This document shows positions 42,004-50,986 of a stretch of DNA of 64,000 nucleotides, in pieces. The notes beneath the pieces were generated by a model that did no database searches, was not told the origin of the DNA, and was given only the letters and a program-made list of their open reading frames with translations. Within the stretch, counting starts at the first letter, position 1. Each line of letters opens with the position of its first letter. Source of the stretch: Flavobacteriaceae bacterium PS02338 (GTDB taxonomy: Bacteria > Bacteroidota > Bacteroidia > Sphingobacteriales > Sphingobacteriaceae); the NCBI GenBank assembly GCA_029959615.1, contig JASCOD010000010.1:62001-126000 (forward strand), given 5' to 3'. The position numbers were made by a program, and so were the translations under genes.

Positions 42004-42567
42004 ATGACGACACTCTTTATTAAAAATATGGTTTGCAACCGCTGTATAATGGTGGTGCAGAATGAATTGGAAAAGCTGGAGCTGACACTTAAAAGCATAA
42101 AGCTCGGCGAGGTTAAGCTCGAAAATGACCTCACGTCATCGGACAAAACTAGATTGGAAAAAGTTCTCATACCGTTAGGTTTTGAGGTAATTGATGATAA
42201 AAAAAGTCGCATCATTGAAAAAATAAAGAACATTATCATTGATCTGGTTCATTATCAGGACAGCGATAACAAAAACAACCTTTCTGATGTTCTGAGCAGC
42301 CAGCTACACCACGATTACAATTATCTTTCCAACCTGTTTTCAGAGGTAGAAGGTACAACTATAGAAAAATACTTTATTGCCCAAAAAATCGAAAAGGTCA
42401 AGGAATTGCTGGTGTATGACGAACTGTCGCTCAGTGAGATTGCCTTCCGGATGAACTATTCCAGCGTAGCATATCTAAGTAACCAATTCAAGAAAGTTAC
42501 AGGACTGTCTCCGAGCCATTTCAAACAAATAAAGGAAGATAAAAGAAAACCGCTGGATAATTTGTAA
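42004..42567 (+). CDS. HMA-like domain fused to an AraC-type HTH: candidate metal-sensing regulator
   Basis: 187 residues. Residues 1-75 start MTTLFIKNMVCNRC and align with heavy-metal-associated domains: M9-V-C11-N-R-C14 is an M-x-C-x-x-C metal site. Residues 90-187 are an AraC-type double HTH (LLVYDELSLSEIAFRMNYSS; FKKVTGLSPSHFKQIK). It replaces the usual cupin sensor by a metal chaperone-like domain. A methyltransferase, CopA, a VIT1-like transporter and a free HMA protein follow, so copper is the likely signal. This layout is known in Bacteroidota, but its mechanism is not well described as far as I know. Confidence 0.82.
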   Translation: MTTLFIKNMVCNRCIMVVQNELEKLELTLKSIKLGEVKLENDLTSSDKTRLEKVLIPLGFEVIDDKKSRIIEKIKNIIIDLVHYQDSDNKNNLSDVLSSQLHHDYNYLSNLFSEVEGTTIEKYFIAQKIEKVKELLVYDELSLSEIAFRMNYSSVAYLSNQFKKVTGLSPSHFKQIKEDKRKPLDNL

Positions 42568-42627
42568 ATCTTACAGCAATAATATGGTTGATGAATTTCT
42601 TTAATTTTACAATTTAGAATATAGAAA

Positions 42628-43248
42628 ATGAGCGATATAGATAGAAAAAATCATTGGGAAACGGTTTACGAAACAAAAAACCCCGATCAGGTAAGCTGGA
42701 CACAGGAAATTCCCAAAACTTCCTTGGATTTTATTCATTCGTTTGAAGTGGATAAAACAGCCCGCATTATTGATATTGGCGGTGGCGACAGCAAATTAGT
42801 TGATTACTTGCTTGACAACGGATTTGAAAATATAACCGTTTTAGACATTTCTGCAAATGCACTTGAAAAAGCGAAAAAACGGTTGGGCGATAAGGCCGAA
42901 AATGTAAAATGGGTCGTTAGCGACATTACCGAATTTGAACCCAATACAACTTTTGATATTTGGCACGACAGAGCGACATTTCATTTCTTGACCACTAAAG
43001 AACAGGTGTCAAAATATCTTGACATTGCAAGAAGAAATGTGCGTGGTTATATGACCATCGGTACGTTTTCTAAAAACGGACCGACAAAATGCAGTGGGCT
43101 TGACATCAAACAATATGACGAGGAAACTTTGACCGCTGAACTTAAAAACGGTTTTGATAAGTTGAAGTGTATTACGGAAGACCATACAACACCATTCAAT
43201 ACAACCCAGAACTTTCTGTTTTGTAGCTTTAAACGGCAGGTGGATTAA
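42628..43248 (+). CDS. Class I SAM-dependent methyltransferase
   Basis: 206 residues. Motif I: ARIIDIGGGDSKLVDYLLD, followed by VLDISANALEKAKKRLG. WHDRATFHFL and YMTIGTFSKNGP resemble the TPMT/TehB-like group of small methyltransferases that act on thiols, metalloids or heavy-metal compounds. It lies between the HMA-AraC regulator and copA in the metal cargo. Methylation of a metal or metalloid is possible but not shown. Confidence 0.85.
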   Translation: MSDIDRKNHWETVYETKNPDQVSWTQEIPKTSLDFIHSFEVDKTARIIDIGGGDSKLVDYLLDNGFENITVLDISANALEKAKKRLGDKAENVKWVVSDITEFEPNTTFDIWHDRATFHFLTTKEQVSKYLDIARRNVRGYMTIGTFSKNGPTKCSGLDIKQYDEETLTAELKNGFDKLKCITEDHTTPFNTTQNFLFCSFKRQVD

Positions 43249-43345
43249 ATGAAACAATAAATCTTACAAATCAATTCCAAAAAATCACAATAGCAGCCGC
43301 TGTTATAATTGCCAATTTTGTAATGTAAATTAATGCAAACGAAAT

Positions 43346-45565
43346 ATGGCAACAAATAATAAAAATACAATTACGCAGACCTTTCCAGTTTTGGGAATGA
43401 CCTGTGCTTCCTGTGCCGGAAGTGCCGAAAGCATTGTTCAGCACCAGGAAGGCGTTGTCGGTGCTTCTGTAAACTTTGCTACGGGCAACCTGACTGTTGA
43501 GTACCAGCCCGACATAATCGACGCGGATAAATTGCAGAAAGCGGTAAAGGACGGTGGCTACGACCTGTTGGTTGAAGACGAAAGCATACAGCAGGAAACC
43601 TTAGAAACCATACACGCTGAAAAGTTCAAAAAGCTAAAAACCAAAACCACGTGGGCAATAATCCTTTCGTTACCCGTTGTAGTAATCGGGATGTTCTTTA
43701 TGGATATGCCTTACGGCAATGAGATTATGCTCGCATTTTCCACACCTGTAGTGTTATGGCTGGGAAGGGATTTTTTTGTGAACGCATGGAGACAGGCAAA
43801 GCACCGCTCTGCCAACATGGACACGCTGGTCGCATTAAGTACAGGGATTGCCTATCTGTTCAGCGTATTCAACATGCTGTTTCCTGAATTTTGGCATCAG
43901 AGAGGACTACACGCCCACGTATATTTCGAAGCGGCTGCCGTAATCATCGCATTCATTCTTTTGGGTAAATTGTTGGAAGAAAAAGCCAAAGGCAATACGT
44001 CATCGGCCATTAAGAAGCTGATGGGATTACAGCCAAAAAACGTGACCGTAATATTAGCGGACGGTACTGAGCAACAGACCCCGATTGAAAACGTAAACTC
44101 GGGCGATATCATACTGGTAAAACCAGGCGAAAAAATAGCGGTGGACGGTTTGGTTACGTCTGGGAACTCGTATGTAGACGAAAGTATGCTGAGCGGTGAG
44201 CCTGTTCCGGTACTGAAAAGTGAAAATGAAAAGGTGTTTGCAGGTACTATTAACCAGAAGGGAAGCTTCCGGTTCAAGGCCGTAAAAGTAGGCAAAGAAA
44301 CAATGCTCGCCCAAATCATCAAAATGGTGCAAGATGCTCAGGGTAGCAAAGCACCTGTACAAAAACTGGTAGATAAGATTGCAGGCATTTTTGTCCCGGT
44401 TGTCATGAGCATCGCTTTTCTTACTTTCCTTTTATGGTTGCTTTTGGGCGGTGAAAACGGTGTGGTACAGGGACTGCTGGCTGCGGTTACGGTATTGGTT
44501 ATCGCATGTCCGTGTGCACTGGGTCTGGCAACACCTACGGCAATAATGGTAGGCGTTGGCAAAGGTGCTGAAAATGGCATTTTGATCAAGGATGCAGAAA
44601 GCCTTGAATTGGCCAAGAAAGTAAATGCCATTATACTGGACAAAACGGGAACCATTACGGAAGGCCGACCTGAAGTAACGGACATCCTGTGGCAGGACAA
44701 TGACGATACTGTTAAAAATATTTTGTTGAGCATCGAAAAGCAATCTGAACACCCCTTGGCAGAAGCCATAGTAAAGCATTTGGCAGGAACCACGGCCACA
44801 ACGCTGTCGATGTTTGAAAGTATTACGGGCAAAGGAGCGAAAGCCGATCATAATAATGAAACTTATTTTGTAGGAAACAGAAAGCTTCTTTTTGAAAACA
44901 AAATCAATATTTCGGAACAACTGCAAAAGCGAGCAGATGAATGGAGCAAACAGTCCAAAACGGTAATTTGGTTTGCAAACAGCAAACAGGCTCTTTCTGT
45001 AATTGCCATTTCTGATAAGATTAAGGAAACTTCGGTACAGGCAATCAAAGAAATGCAGGAAATGGGCATCGACCTCTATATGCTGACGGGAGATAATGAA
45101 ACGACCGCAAAGGCCATTGCTAAAGAGACAGGCATAAAGCACTACAGAGCGGAAGTATTGCCTCAGCACAAAGCCGATTTCGTAAAAGAATTACAGCAGA
45201 AAGGCAAAACCGTCGCTATGGTCGGGGACGGTATCAATGACAGTACAGCACTGGCAACCGCAGATGTAAGTATCGCTATGGGCAAAGGCTCAGACATCGC
45301 AATGGATGTCGCCAAAATGACCATTATTTCATCTGATTTGACCAAAATTCCACAAGCAATACGTTTATCAAAGCAGACCGTTGCTACCATCAAGCAGAAC
45401 CTGTTCTGGGCATTTATCTACAATTTGATCGGTATTCCGGTCGCAGCGGGGATTTTATATCCTATCAATGGGTTTCTTTTAAACCCGATGATAGCAGGTG
45501 CAGCAATGGCATTGAGCAGTGTAAGCGTAGTGAGCAACAGTTTACGTTTAAAATGGAAAAAATAA
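43346..45565 (+). CDS. copA: Copper-exporting P1B-type ATPase
   Basis: 739 residues. One N-terminal heavy-metal domain with GMTCASCAGSAE (C20, C23), phosphorylation site D432-KTGT, the transport motif C388-P-C390 in VIACPCALG, the HP locus SEHPLAEA and hinge MVGDGINDSTAL. The last helices have YNLIGIPVAAG and MALSSVSVVSN, the CopA-type (Cu+) membrane sites. It pumps Cu+ (or Ag+) from the cytoplasm to the periplasm. It lies downstream of the HMA-AraC regulator and upstream of VIT1-like and HMA genes. Confidence 0.95.
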   Translation: MATNNKNTITQTFPVLGMTCASCAGSAESIVQHQEGVVGASVNFATGNLTVEYQPDIIDADKLQKAVKDGGYDLLVEDESIQQETLETIHAEKFKKLKTKTTWAIILSLPVVVIGMFFMDMPYGNEIMLAFSTPVVLWLGRDFFVNAWRQAKHRSANMDTLVALSTGIAYLFSVFNMLFPEFWHQRGLHAHVYFEAAAVIIAFILLGKLLEEKAKGNTSSAIKKLMGLQPKNVTVILADGTEQQTPIENVNSGDIILVKPGEKIAVDGLVTSGNSYVDESMLSGEPVPVLKSENEKVFAGTINQKGSFRFKAVKVGKETMLAQIIKMVQDAQGSKAPVQKLVDKIAGIFVPVVMSIAFLTFLLWLLLGGENGVVQGLLAAVTVLVIACPCALGLATPTAIMVGVGKGAENGILIKDAESLELAKKVNAIILDKTGTITEGRPEVTDILWQDNDDTVKNILLSIEKQSEHPLAEAIVKHLAGTTATTLSMFESITGKGAKADHNNETYFVGNRKLLFENKINISEQLQKRADEWSKQSKTVIWFANSKQALSVIAISDKIKETSVQAIKEMQEMGIDLYMLTGDNETTAKAIAKETGIKHYRAEVLPQHKADFVKELQQKGKTVAMVGDGINDSTALATADVSIAMGKGSDIAMDVAKMTIISSDLTKIPQAIRLSKQTVATIKQNLFWAFIYNLIGIPVAAGILYPINGFLLNPMIAGAAMALSSVSVVSNSLRLKWKK

Positions 45566-45650
45566 GGAATCCCAATAGATTTTTGTCGTGATTACAGATA
45601 CATTTATACACAAACAGTATTAATTATAAAACAGATGGAGCAGTTAAATT

Positions 45651-46349
45651 ATGAAAACACATACTCTTGAAAAACATTACGTTAATCGTATAGGATGGTT
45701 ACGTGCCGCTGTTCTAGGTGCAAATGATGGACTGCTTTCCACAACCAGTATCGTCATAGGTGTTGCGGCAGCCGATCCCAGCAGGTATTCAATTGTTCTG
45801 GCTGCTTTGGCGGGTACAATAGCAGGTGCCATGTCAATGGCTGCCGGAGAGTACGTTTCCGTAAGTTCCCAATCTGACACCGAGCAGGCCGACCTGATGA
45901 GGGAAAAAAAAGAATTACAGGATATGCCCGAATTGGAACTTCAGGAACTTGCTGAAATATATCAGAAAAGAGGTGTTACAAAGGAAACTTCATTACTGGT
46001 TGCAAAGGAGCTGACCGCCTACAACGCTTTGGATGCTCATGCAAAAGATGAGCTCGGTATCAGTGATATCACCGTGGCAAAACCGCTACTGGCTTCAGTA
46101 GCCTCCTTTCTATCTTTTATTTCCGGTGCGGCACTGCCTTTGTTGGTTGCCATTTTTGCTCCTGAAAAATCAATGGTAGAGTTTCAGTACGGAGCTACTA
46201 TTATCTTCCTGATCATTCTTGGTGCCATTGCTGCAAAAACGGGCGGTTCAAGTATTGTGAAAGGAATGATAAGGATAGCGTTCTGGGGAACCGTTGCTAT
46301 GGCCGTTTCAGCCTTAGTGGGACATCTTTTCGGAATAAACATAAGTTGA
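45651..46349 (+). CDS. VIT1/CCC1-family membrane transporter (divalent metal)
   Basis: 232 residues. The family-specific start VLGANDGLLSTTSIVIGVAA and GAMSMAAGEYVSVSSQSDTEQADL are clear. The loop of about residues 75-125 is acidic and binds metal in eukaryotic VIT1; the rest is four to five helices. Members move iron or manganese. Its presence in a copper cassette may protect metal balance. It lies 85 nt after copA on the same strand. Confidence 0.9.
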   Translation: MKTHTLEKHYVNRIGWLRAAVLGANDGLLSTTSIVIGVAAADPSRYSIVLAALAGTIAGAMSMAAGEYVSVSSQSDTEQADLMREKKELQDMPELELQELAEIYQKRGVTKETSLLVAKELTAYNALDAHAKDELGISDITVAKPLLASVASFLSFISGAALPLLVAIFAPEKSMVEFQYGATIIFLIILGAIAAKTGGSSIVKGMIRIAFWGTVAMAVSALVGHLFGINIS

Positions 46350-46402
46350 TTTGAGTATATACATTACAATCAAATATCAATTAACAATTAAAATTAAAAA
46401 AA

Positions 46403-46621
46403 ATGGAAAATAAAGAATTAAAATTCAAGACAAATCTTAACTGCGGTGGTTGTGTATCAAAGGTACAGTCTGACCTGGATAACGCCAGCGGAGTTTGTGA
46501 GTGGAACGTGGATACGGACAATTCGGATAAAATCCTTACTGTAAAGTCCGAAGGTATTACAGAAGATCAGGTGATCGCAATTGTCAATAAGAAAGGTTTT
46601 AAAGCAGAACCGATCGCATAA
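46403..46621 (+). CDS. Free HMA-domain metallochaperone (CopZ-like)
   Basis: 72 residues, one heavy-metal-associated domain. The metal site is KTNLNCGGCVSKV (C14 and C17), followed by the usual beta-alpha-beta pattern. The N-terminal methionine before the Cys pair is replaced (L-N-C), which occurs in some chaperones. It would deliver Cu+ to CopA encoded upstream, or sequester it. Confidence 0.85.
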   Translation: MENKELKFKTNLNCGGCVSKVQSDLDNASGVCEWNVDTDNSDKILTVKSEGITEDQVIAIVNKKGFKAEPIA

Positions 46622-46863
46622 CAGATTAAAAAGCATCGCAGCCTGTGGTTTTACACAAAAATACTGCTGCGATGTTCTGTTTAAGGTGCATACCGCTGAT
46701 TTTACGGTGAACGTTGCAGAAGGTGAGCAAGTGCAGGGAAGCAAACCTCACGACCATAGCGGGCATCAGCATTAAAATAATTTGTGTTATCTTACCGTCA
46801 TTAATTCCGTTGCGTAATGCAACCAGGTAAAGGCTCTTAAATAGCATAAAAAGTATTACAACA
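46622..46863 (+). other. Intergenic region with a His-rich coding-like fragment
   Basis: The frame ending at 46775 reads ADFTVNVAEGEQVQGSKPHDHSGHQH, a His-rich tail like those on metal-binding proteins, but it overlaps the HMA gene in another frame and lacks its own start and RBS. It is probably the remnant of a longer metal-binding gene. Nothing else recognisable is present here before 46864. Confidence 0.4.
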
Positions 46864-47328
46864 ATGAAGCTTTCAGAAATCAAGAAAATATTACCGTTAT
46901 TGGATAATGTTGAATTCCAGCTGGAGAATGGTACATCAGTGCCGGAGAATTTCCACGTTACAGAAATAGGCGTTATTACAAAACTATTTATTGACTGTGC
47001 AAAAACGATTAGGTATGAAAAAGTTGTCAGCTTTCAATTATGGAGTGCAGATGACTACGATCATCGCTTAAAACCTGAAAAATTATTGAGCATTATCAAT
47101 TTGGCCGAAGAAAAACTAAGCATTGAAGATGCATACATAGAAGTTGAATATCAGAACGAGACAATCGGGAAATACGATTTGGACTATAACGGTCAAAAAT
47201 TTGTGTTGAAAAACAAAGCTACTGCATGCGTTGCCCGGAAAGCCTGCAATATTCCCTCCGCTAAACAAAAACCACAATTATCTTCAGCAGATAACAGTTG
47301 TGGCTCTCCTGATTCGGAATGTTGTTGA
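46864..47328 (+). CDS. DUF6428 protein with Cys-rich tail, copy 1
   Basis: 154 residues. The body (residues 1-115) is the DUF6428 domain (FHVTEIGVITKLFIDCAKTI). The last ~40 residues hold cysteines in ACVARKACNI, NSCGS and ECC. Such a tail can bind a soft metal(loid). It shares about two thirds of its residues with copy 2 at 48820, which is in the arsenic operon. The function is not known; the place next to arsR-acr3 genes suggests an As(III)-linked job. Confidence 0.72.
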   Translation: MKLSEIKKILPLLDNVEFQLENGTSVPENFHVTEIGVITKLFIDCAKTIRYEKVVSFQLWSADDYDHRLKPEKLLSIINLAEEKLSIEDAYIEVEYQNETIGKYDLDYNGQKFVLKNKATACVARKACNIPSAKQKPQLSSADNSCGSPDSECC

Positions 47329-47428
47329 AGTCAGAAACACTTAGTTAAAGATGGTAGCTTTAGATATAATCGGTAACTAGCCAAAGATTTAATTTGTAAC
47401 TTTGTTAATAACTTGAAAGGGTAAGGAT

Positions 47429-47469
47429 GAGTACACTCTAATTAAAAATATAGGTTGTACTCTTTTTTT
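47429..47469 (+). terminator. Intrinsic terminator upstream of lgt
   Basis: GAGTACA (47429-47435) pairs with TGTACTC (47456-47462), followed by TTTTTTT. It could end the copper/DUF6428 transcript, or act in the leader of the lgt gene. Confidence 0.7.
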
Positions 47470-47531
47470 ATGGTTCTAACGAAGAGCAATTTTAAATAAG
47501 CTGCAGTTGTTGCAATAGATAAACTTAACAA

Positions 47532-48359
47532 ATGAATTTACTTTATATAAATTGGGATGTTGACCCCGAAATAATAAACATACTCGGTTTTTCAATTAAA
47601 TATTATGGACTGTTATTTATGACAGGTCTGCTTCTATGTTATTTCATTCTACGGAAAATTTATAAAAATGAGAATTTAAGTTCACAGGCTCACGAAGCGA
47701 TAATCGTTTACGGAATTGTTGGAATTTTATTGGGTGCAAGATTAGGACATTGCTTATTCTATGACTTTGAATATTATTCAAAAAATCCACTCGAAATACT
47801 ATTGCCTATACAAAAAGGCTCGGACGGGAGTTATCATTTTGCGGGAATTGCGGGATTGGCAAGTCACGGCGGAACAGTGGGATTGATAATAGCAATGATG
47901 CTATATTCTAAAAAGTACAGTATAAGGCTATTAAAAATATTTGACCTGATTGCTATTGTTGCCCCTCTCGGTGGAGCATTTATCAGGTTGTCAAATTTGA
48001 TGAACTCTGAAATGATTGGCGTTCCAACTAATCTGCCTTGGGCATTTATCTTTAAACGGGTGGACAGTATTCCCAGACATCCGGCTCAACTGTACGAAGC
48101 GATATCCTATTTTATCATTTTTTTCATTCTGTTATTGCTGTATAGACGACACACAGTAAAAATCGGGAATGGCTTTTATTTTGGTCTAAGCATTTTTCTC
48201 ATTTTTACAATGAGGATATTGATAGAATTTTTAAAAATCGACCAAGTAGAATTTGAAAAAGGGATGGTGTTGAATATGGGACAAATACTAAGTATTCCAT
48301 TTATAATTTTAGGTCTGTTTTTCACCTTAAAAGGATGGATGCGAAAGCATACTATATAA
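47532..48359 (+). CDS. lgt: Prolipoprotein diacylglyceryl transferase
   Basis: 275 residues with about seven helices. The Lgt signature is present: GARLGHCLFYDFEYY, a His-Gly-Gly in GLASHGGTVGLI, and RLSNLMNSEMIG...PRHPAQLYEA. It attaches diacylglycerol to the lipobox Cys of prelipoproteins. Finding this household function in resistance cargo of a mobile element is unusual. It lies between a terminator and an ArsR gene, so its expression may be linked to neither. A chromosomal lgt is expected elsewhere. Confidence 0.9.
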   Translation: MNLLYINWDVDPEIINILGFSIKYYGLLFMTGLLLCYFILRKIYKNENLSSQAHEAIIVYGIVGILLGARLGHCLFYDFEYYSKNPLEILLPIQKGSDGSYHFAGIAGLASHGGTVGLIIAMMLYSKKYSIRLLKIFDLIAIVAPLGGAFIRLSNLMNSEMIGVPTNLPWAFIFKRVDSIPRHPAQLYEAISYFIIFFILLLLYRRHTVKIGNGFYFGLSIFLIFTMRILIEFLKIDQVEFEKGMVLNMGQILSIPFIILGLFFTLKGWMRKHTI

Positions 48360-48414
48360 AGAATTGACGTTATGATATAAATTTTCGAAAGTTATTTAAT
48401 TGGTTCAAATATTT

Positions 48415-48430
48415 ATCGTAATATTGCGAT
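48415..48430 (+). promoter_or_regulatory. ArsR operator
   Basis: ATCGTAATATTGCGAT has the palindromic core ATCGnAATATTnCGAT and lies 18 bp before the ATG of the ArsR gene at 48448, as expected for an autoregulated ArsR/SmtB site. Confidence 0.65.
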
Positions 48431-48447
48431 GTATTATTACAGATAAG

Positions 48448-48777
48448 ATGGGCGTAACAAAAACAGAAATATTTACAGAACAGCAAAACAGCTTGGCAAC
48501 CTCTTTAAAGGCATTGGCTCATCCTGCCCGTATAGCTATCCTACAATACATCATTAAGCAGAACGCCTGTATTTGTAATGACTTAGTGGAAGAATTAGGG
48601 TTGGCACAGGCTACGATTTCACAACATTTAAAAGAGCTTAAAAACATTGGTATCATCAAAGGAAATATAGAGGGAACAAGCGTGTGCTACTGTATTGATG
48701 AAAATGTTTGGCAACGACTTAAAAAAGAACTTAATACTTTCTTTGTAGATAATGTAGGGGTTGATAAATGCTGTTAA
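48448..48777 (+). CDS. arsR: ArsR/SmtB-family metalloregulator
   Basis: 109 residues from the ATG at 48448; an upstream in-frame TTG at 48400 is not favoured. The winged helix has LKALAHPARIAILQYI and LGLAQATISQHLKELKNIGI. Two cysteines in ACICNDLVEE (C41, C43) stand at the As(III)-binding place of ArsR-type sensors (near the DNA-recognition helix), and the C-terminus ends in CC. It represses the downstream operon DUF6428-ArsC-like-acr3 until arsenite binds. The operator lies just upstream. Confidence 0.9.
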   Translation: MGVTKTEIFTEQQNSLATSLKALAHPARIAILQYIIKQNACICNDLVEELGLAQATISQHLKELKNIGIIKGNIEGTSVCYCIDENVWQRLKKELNTFFVDNVGVDKCC

Positions 48778-48819
48778 GCATTTTTTTGAACATATTAATC
48801 GTAATAAAGCAATGTAACA

Positions 48820-49284
48820 ATGAATCTATCAAAAATCAAAGAAATCTTACCAGCATTGGATAATGTTGAATTTCAATTGGAAAACGGAACATTTGTACCG
48901 GAACATTTCCACGTTACAGAAATAGGTGTAATTACCAAACACTTTATTGATTGTGGCGGAACGATTAGAAATGAAAAAGTTGTCAATTTCCAATTATGGA
49001 ATGCTAACGACTTTGAACACCGGTTAAAGCCAACCAAATTATTAAACATCATCAAATTATCCGAAGACAAATTAGGTATCGAAGATGCCGAGATAGAGGT
49101 AGAATACCAAAGCGAAACGATTGGTAAATATGATTTGGATTTTAACGGAAACCATTTTGTATTAAAGAACAAACAAACCGCTTGCCTGGCAAGTGATGCC
49201 TGCGGCATTCCTGCGGAAAAACAAAAAGTAAACTTGGCAGAATTAAAAGATGCTTGCTGTAAACCTAATTCGGGATGTTGTTAA
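48820..49284 (+). CDS. DUF6428 protein with Cys-rich tail, copy 2
   Basis: 154 residues, same length and layout as copy 1 at 46864. Cysteines are in ACLASDACGI, DACCK and GCC at the C-terminus. It lies in an arsenic operon 42 nt after arsR and 19 nt before the phosphatase-like gene, so it is probably co-induced by arsenite. The CC and CxxxxC pairs could hold As(III); a scavenger or donor to Acr3 is possible, but this is inference only. Confidence 0.75.
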   Translation: MNLSKIKEILPALDNVEFQLENGTFVPEHFHVTEIGVITKHFIDCGGTIRNEKVVNFQLWNANDFEHRLKPTKLLNIIKLSEDKLGIEDAEIEVEYQSETIGKYDLDFNGNHFVLKNKQTACLASDACGIPAEKQKVNLAELKDACCKPNSGCC

Positions 49285-49303
49285 ATACTAAAAATAAAAT
49301 ACG

Positions 49304-49918
49304 ATGTATCAAAAATTAATCGAATTCATTAACAATAAAATAGACGTTCACAGTATCAGCGAAGAACGTAAAACCACATTGCAACCGCTGATAGATTTTG
49401 TACAGCAGAAAGCAAGTAATGGACAGGATATAAACCTTAATTTCATTTGTACCCACAATTCACGCAGAAGCCATTTATCACAGGTTTGGGCACAGATAGC
49501 GTCCACACATTTTAATATCTCAAACGTATATTGTTATTCGGGTGGTACAGAAGAAACGGCATTGTTTCCGAAAGTTGCAGAAACATTGACAGAACAGGGA
49601 TTTAATATTTTCAAAATTGCAGACACCAACAATCCTTTCTATGCCATAAAGTACAGCGATAATGCTTTGCCTATAATTGGGTTTTCAAAAAAATACGATA
49701 GCCCTTTCAATCCTGTATCAGCATTCACAGCCATTATGACCTGTTCGCAGGCAGACGGTGGATGTCCGTTTATAGCAGGTGCGGAAAAAAGAATACCTAT
49801 CACATTTGAAGACCCTAAAATATCGGACAATACACCGGAGCAATCAAAGGTATATGCAGAAAGAAGTTTACAGATAGCAACAGAAATGTTTTATGTTTTT
49901 TCAAAAGTCAGTCAATAA
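49304..49918 (+). CDS. Low-molecular-weight phosphatase-like protein, putative arsenate reductase
   Basis: 204 residues. The phosphatase loop FICTHNSRRSHLSQ holds the CX5R site (C49...R55), and EDP (about residue 168) may carry the general acid. It is longer than the ~135-residue ArsC of Staphylococcus and belongs to the branch named protein-tyrosine-phosphatase in Bacteroidota ars operons. It should reduce As(V) to As(III), which Acr3 then exports. The downstream acr3 gene starts 3 nt later. Confidence 0.85.
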   Translation: MYQKLIEFINNKIDVHSISEERKTTLQPLIDFVQQKASNGQDINLNFICTHNSRRSHLSQVWAQIASTHFNISNVYCYSGGTEETALFPKVAETLTEQGFNIFKIADTNNPFYAIKYSDNALPIIGFSKKYDSPFNPVSAFTAIMTCSQADGGCPFIAGAEKRIPITFEDPKISDNTPEQSKVYAERSLQIATEMFYVFSKVSQ

Positions 49919-49921
49919 CCA

Positions 49922-50950
49922 ATGCAACCAAAACTAAAATTCTTAGACAGATACCTAACCTTATGGATATTCCTTGCAATGGCAACAGGTATAGGATTGG
50001 GACATTCCTTTCCGGGTATCTCAAAAATTACTGACAGCCTATCCGCAGGCACTACAAACATTCCTTTGGCAATAGGTCTGATACTGATGATGTACCCGCC
50101 ATTGGCAAAAGTAGATTACACATTATTGCCCCAAGCATTTAAAGATAAAAAAGTAATCGGCATATCCTTAATCCTAAATTGGGTAATTGGTACAATATTG
50201 ATGTTTGGGTTAGCCGTTTTGTTTTTACGCAATGAACCAGGTTATATGACTGGCTTGATACTGATAGGTTTGGCAAGATGTATCGCAATGGTAATCGTAT
50301 GGAGCGATTTAGCTAAGGCAAACAGAGAATATACAGCGATGTTAGTTGCCTTAAACAGTATCTTTCAGATACTTTCTTATAGCTTCTTAGTTTGGCTTTT
50401 CATCAACGTATTGCCAAACAAATTAGGCTTAGCCAATTTCAACGTAAGCGTATCAATGAAAGACGTAACCGAAAGCGTATTGATATACTTAGGTATTCCA
50501 TTCTTAGCAGGTTTTATAAGCCGTTACTTCCTTATCAAATCAAAAGGTATAGAATGGTATAATAGAAAATTTGTACCCCTAATATCGCCCATTACATTGT
50601 ATGCGTTACTGTTTACAATCGTATTAATGTTCAGTCTGAAAGGCGATAAAATAATAGAGTTACCAATGGATGTGGTAAAAGTAGCCATACCGCTAATCAT
50701 CTATTTTATATTGATGTTTTTTGTGAGCTTCTTTATCAATAAATCCCTGAAAGTTCCTTACGATAAAAACGCATCCATTGCATTTACAGCCACAGGAAAC
50801 AATTTTGAATTAGCCATAGCCGTAGCAATAGCAGTATTTGGTATTCATTCCCCACAGGCATTTGTGGGCGTTATTGGGCCGTTGGTTGAAGTTCCTGTAT
50901 TGATACTGTTAGTAAGAGCAAGTTTGTGGCTGAAAAAGAAATATTACTAA
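49922..50950 (+). CDS. acr3: ACR3-family arsenite efflux permease
   Basis: 342 residues with ten helices. Family marks: DRYLTLWIFLAMATGIGLG at the start, GLARCIAMVIVWSDLA with the essential Cys, and FTATGNNFELAIAVAIAVFG. It exports As(III) across the inner membrane using the proton gradient. It is the last gene of the arsR operon and ends in a hairpin shared with the converging ORF6N gene. Confidence 0.95.
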   Translation: MQPKLKFLDRYLTLWIFLAMATGIGLGHSFPGISKITDSLSAGTTNIPLAIGLILMMYPPLAKVDYTLLPQAFKDKKVIGISLILNWVIGTILMFGLAVLFLRNEPGYMTGLILIGLARCIAMVIVWSDLAKANREYTAMLVALNSIFQILSYSFLVWLFINVLPNKLGLANFNVSVSMKDVTESVLIYLGIPFLAGFISRYFLIKSKGIEWYNRKFVPLISPITLYALLFTIVLMFSLKGDKIIELPMDVVKVAIPLIIYFILMFFVSFFINKSLKVPYDKNASIAFTATGNNFELAIAVAIAVFGIHSPQAFVGVIGPLVEVPVLILLVRASLWLKKKYY

Positions 50951-50962
50951 AGACTAAAAGAA

Positions 50963-50986
50963 AAGCCTCTGAGTTTTCAGAGGCTT
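50963..50986. terminator. Bidirectional terminator between acr3 and the ORF6N gene
   Basis: AAGCCTCTGA-GTTT-TCAGAGGCTT: perfect 10-bp stem with 4-nt loop. It touches the stop codon of the minus-strand gene. Confidence 0.82.

Noticed and set aside
43897..45169. Long antisense ORFs (up to 245 residues) within copA
   Set aside because: Shadow frames of a highly conserved coding gene; the protein patterns are irregular and Cys/Phe/Arg-rich.
46581..46775. 64-residue ORF with a His-rich C-terminus (DHSGHQH)
   Set aside because: It overlaps the HMA chaperone gene in another frame and has no RBS; only the last part looks coding, so it is listed as a remnant, not as a gene.
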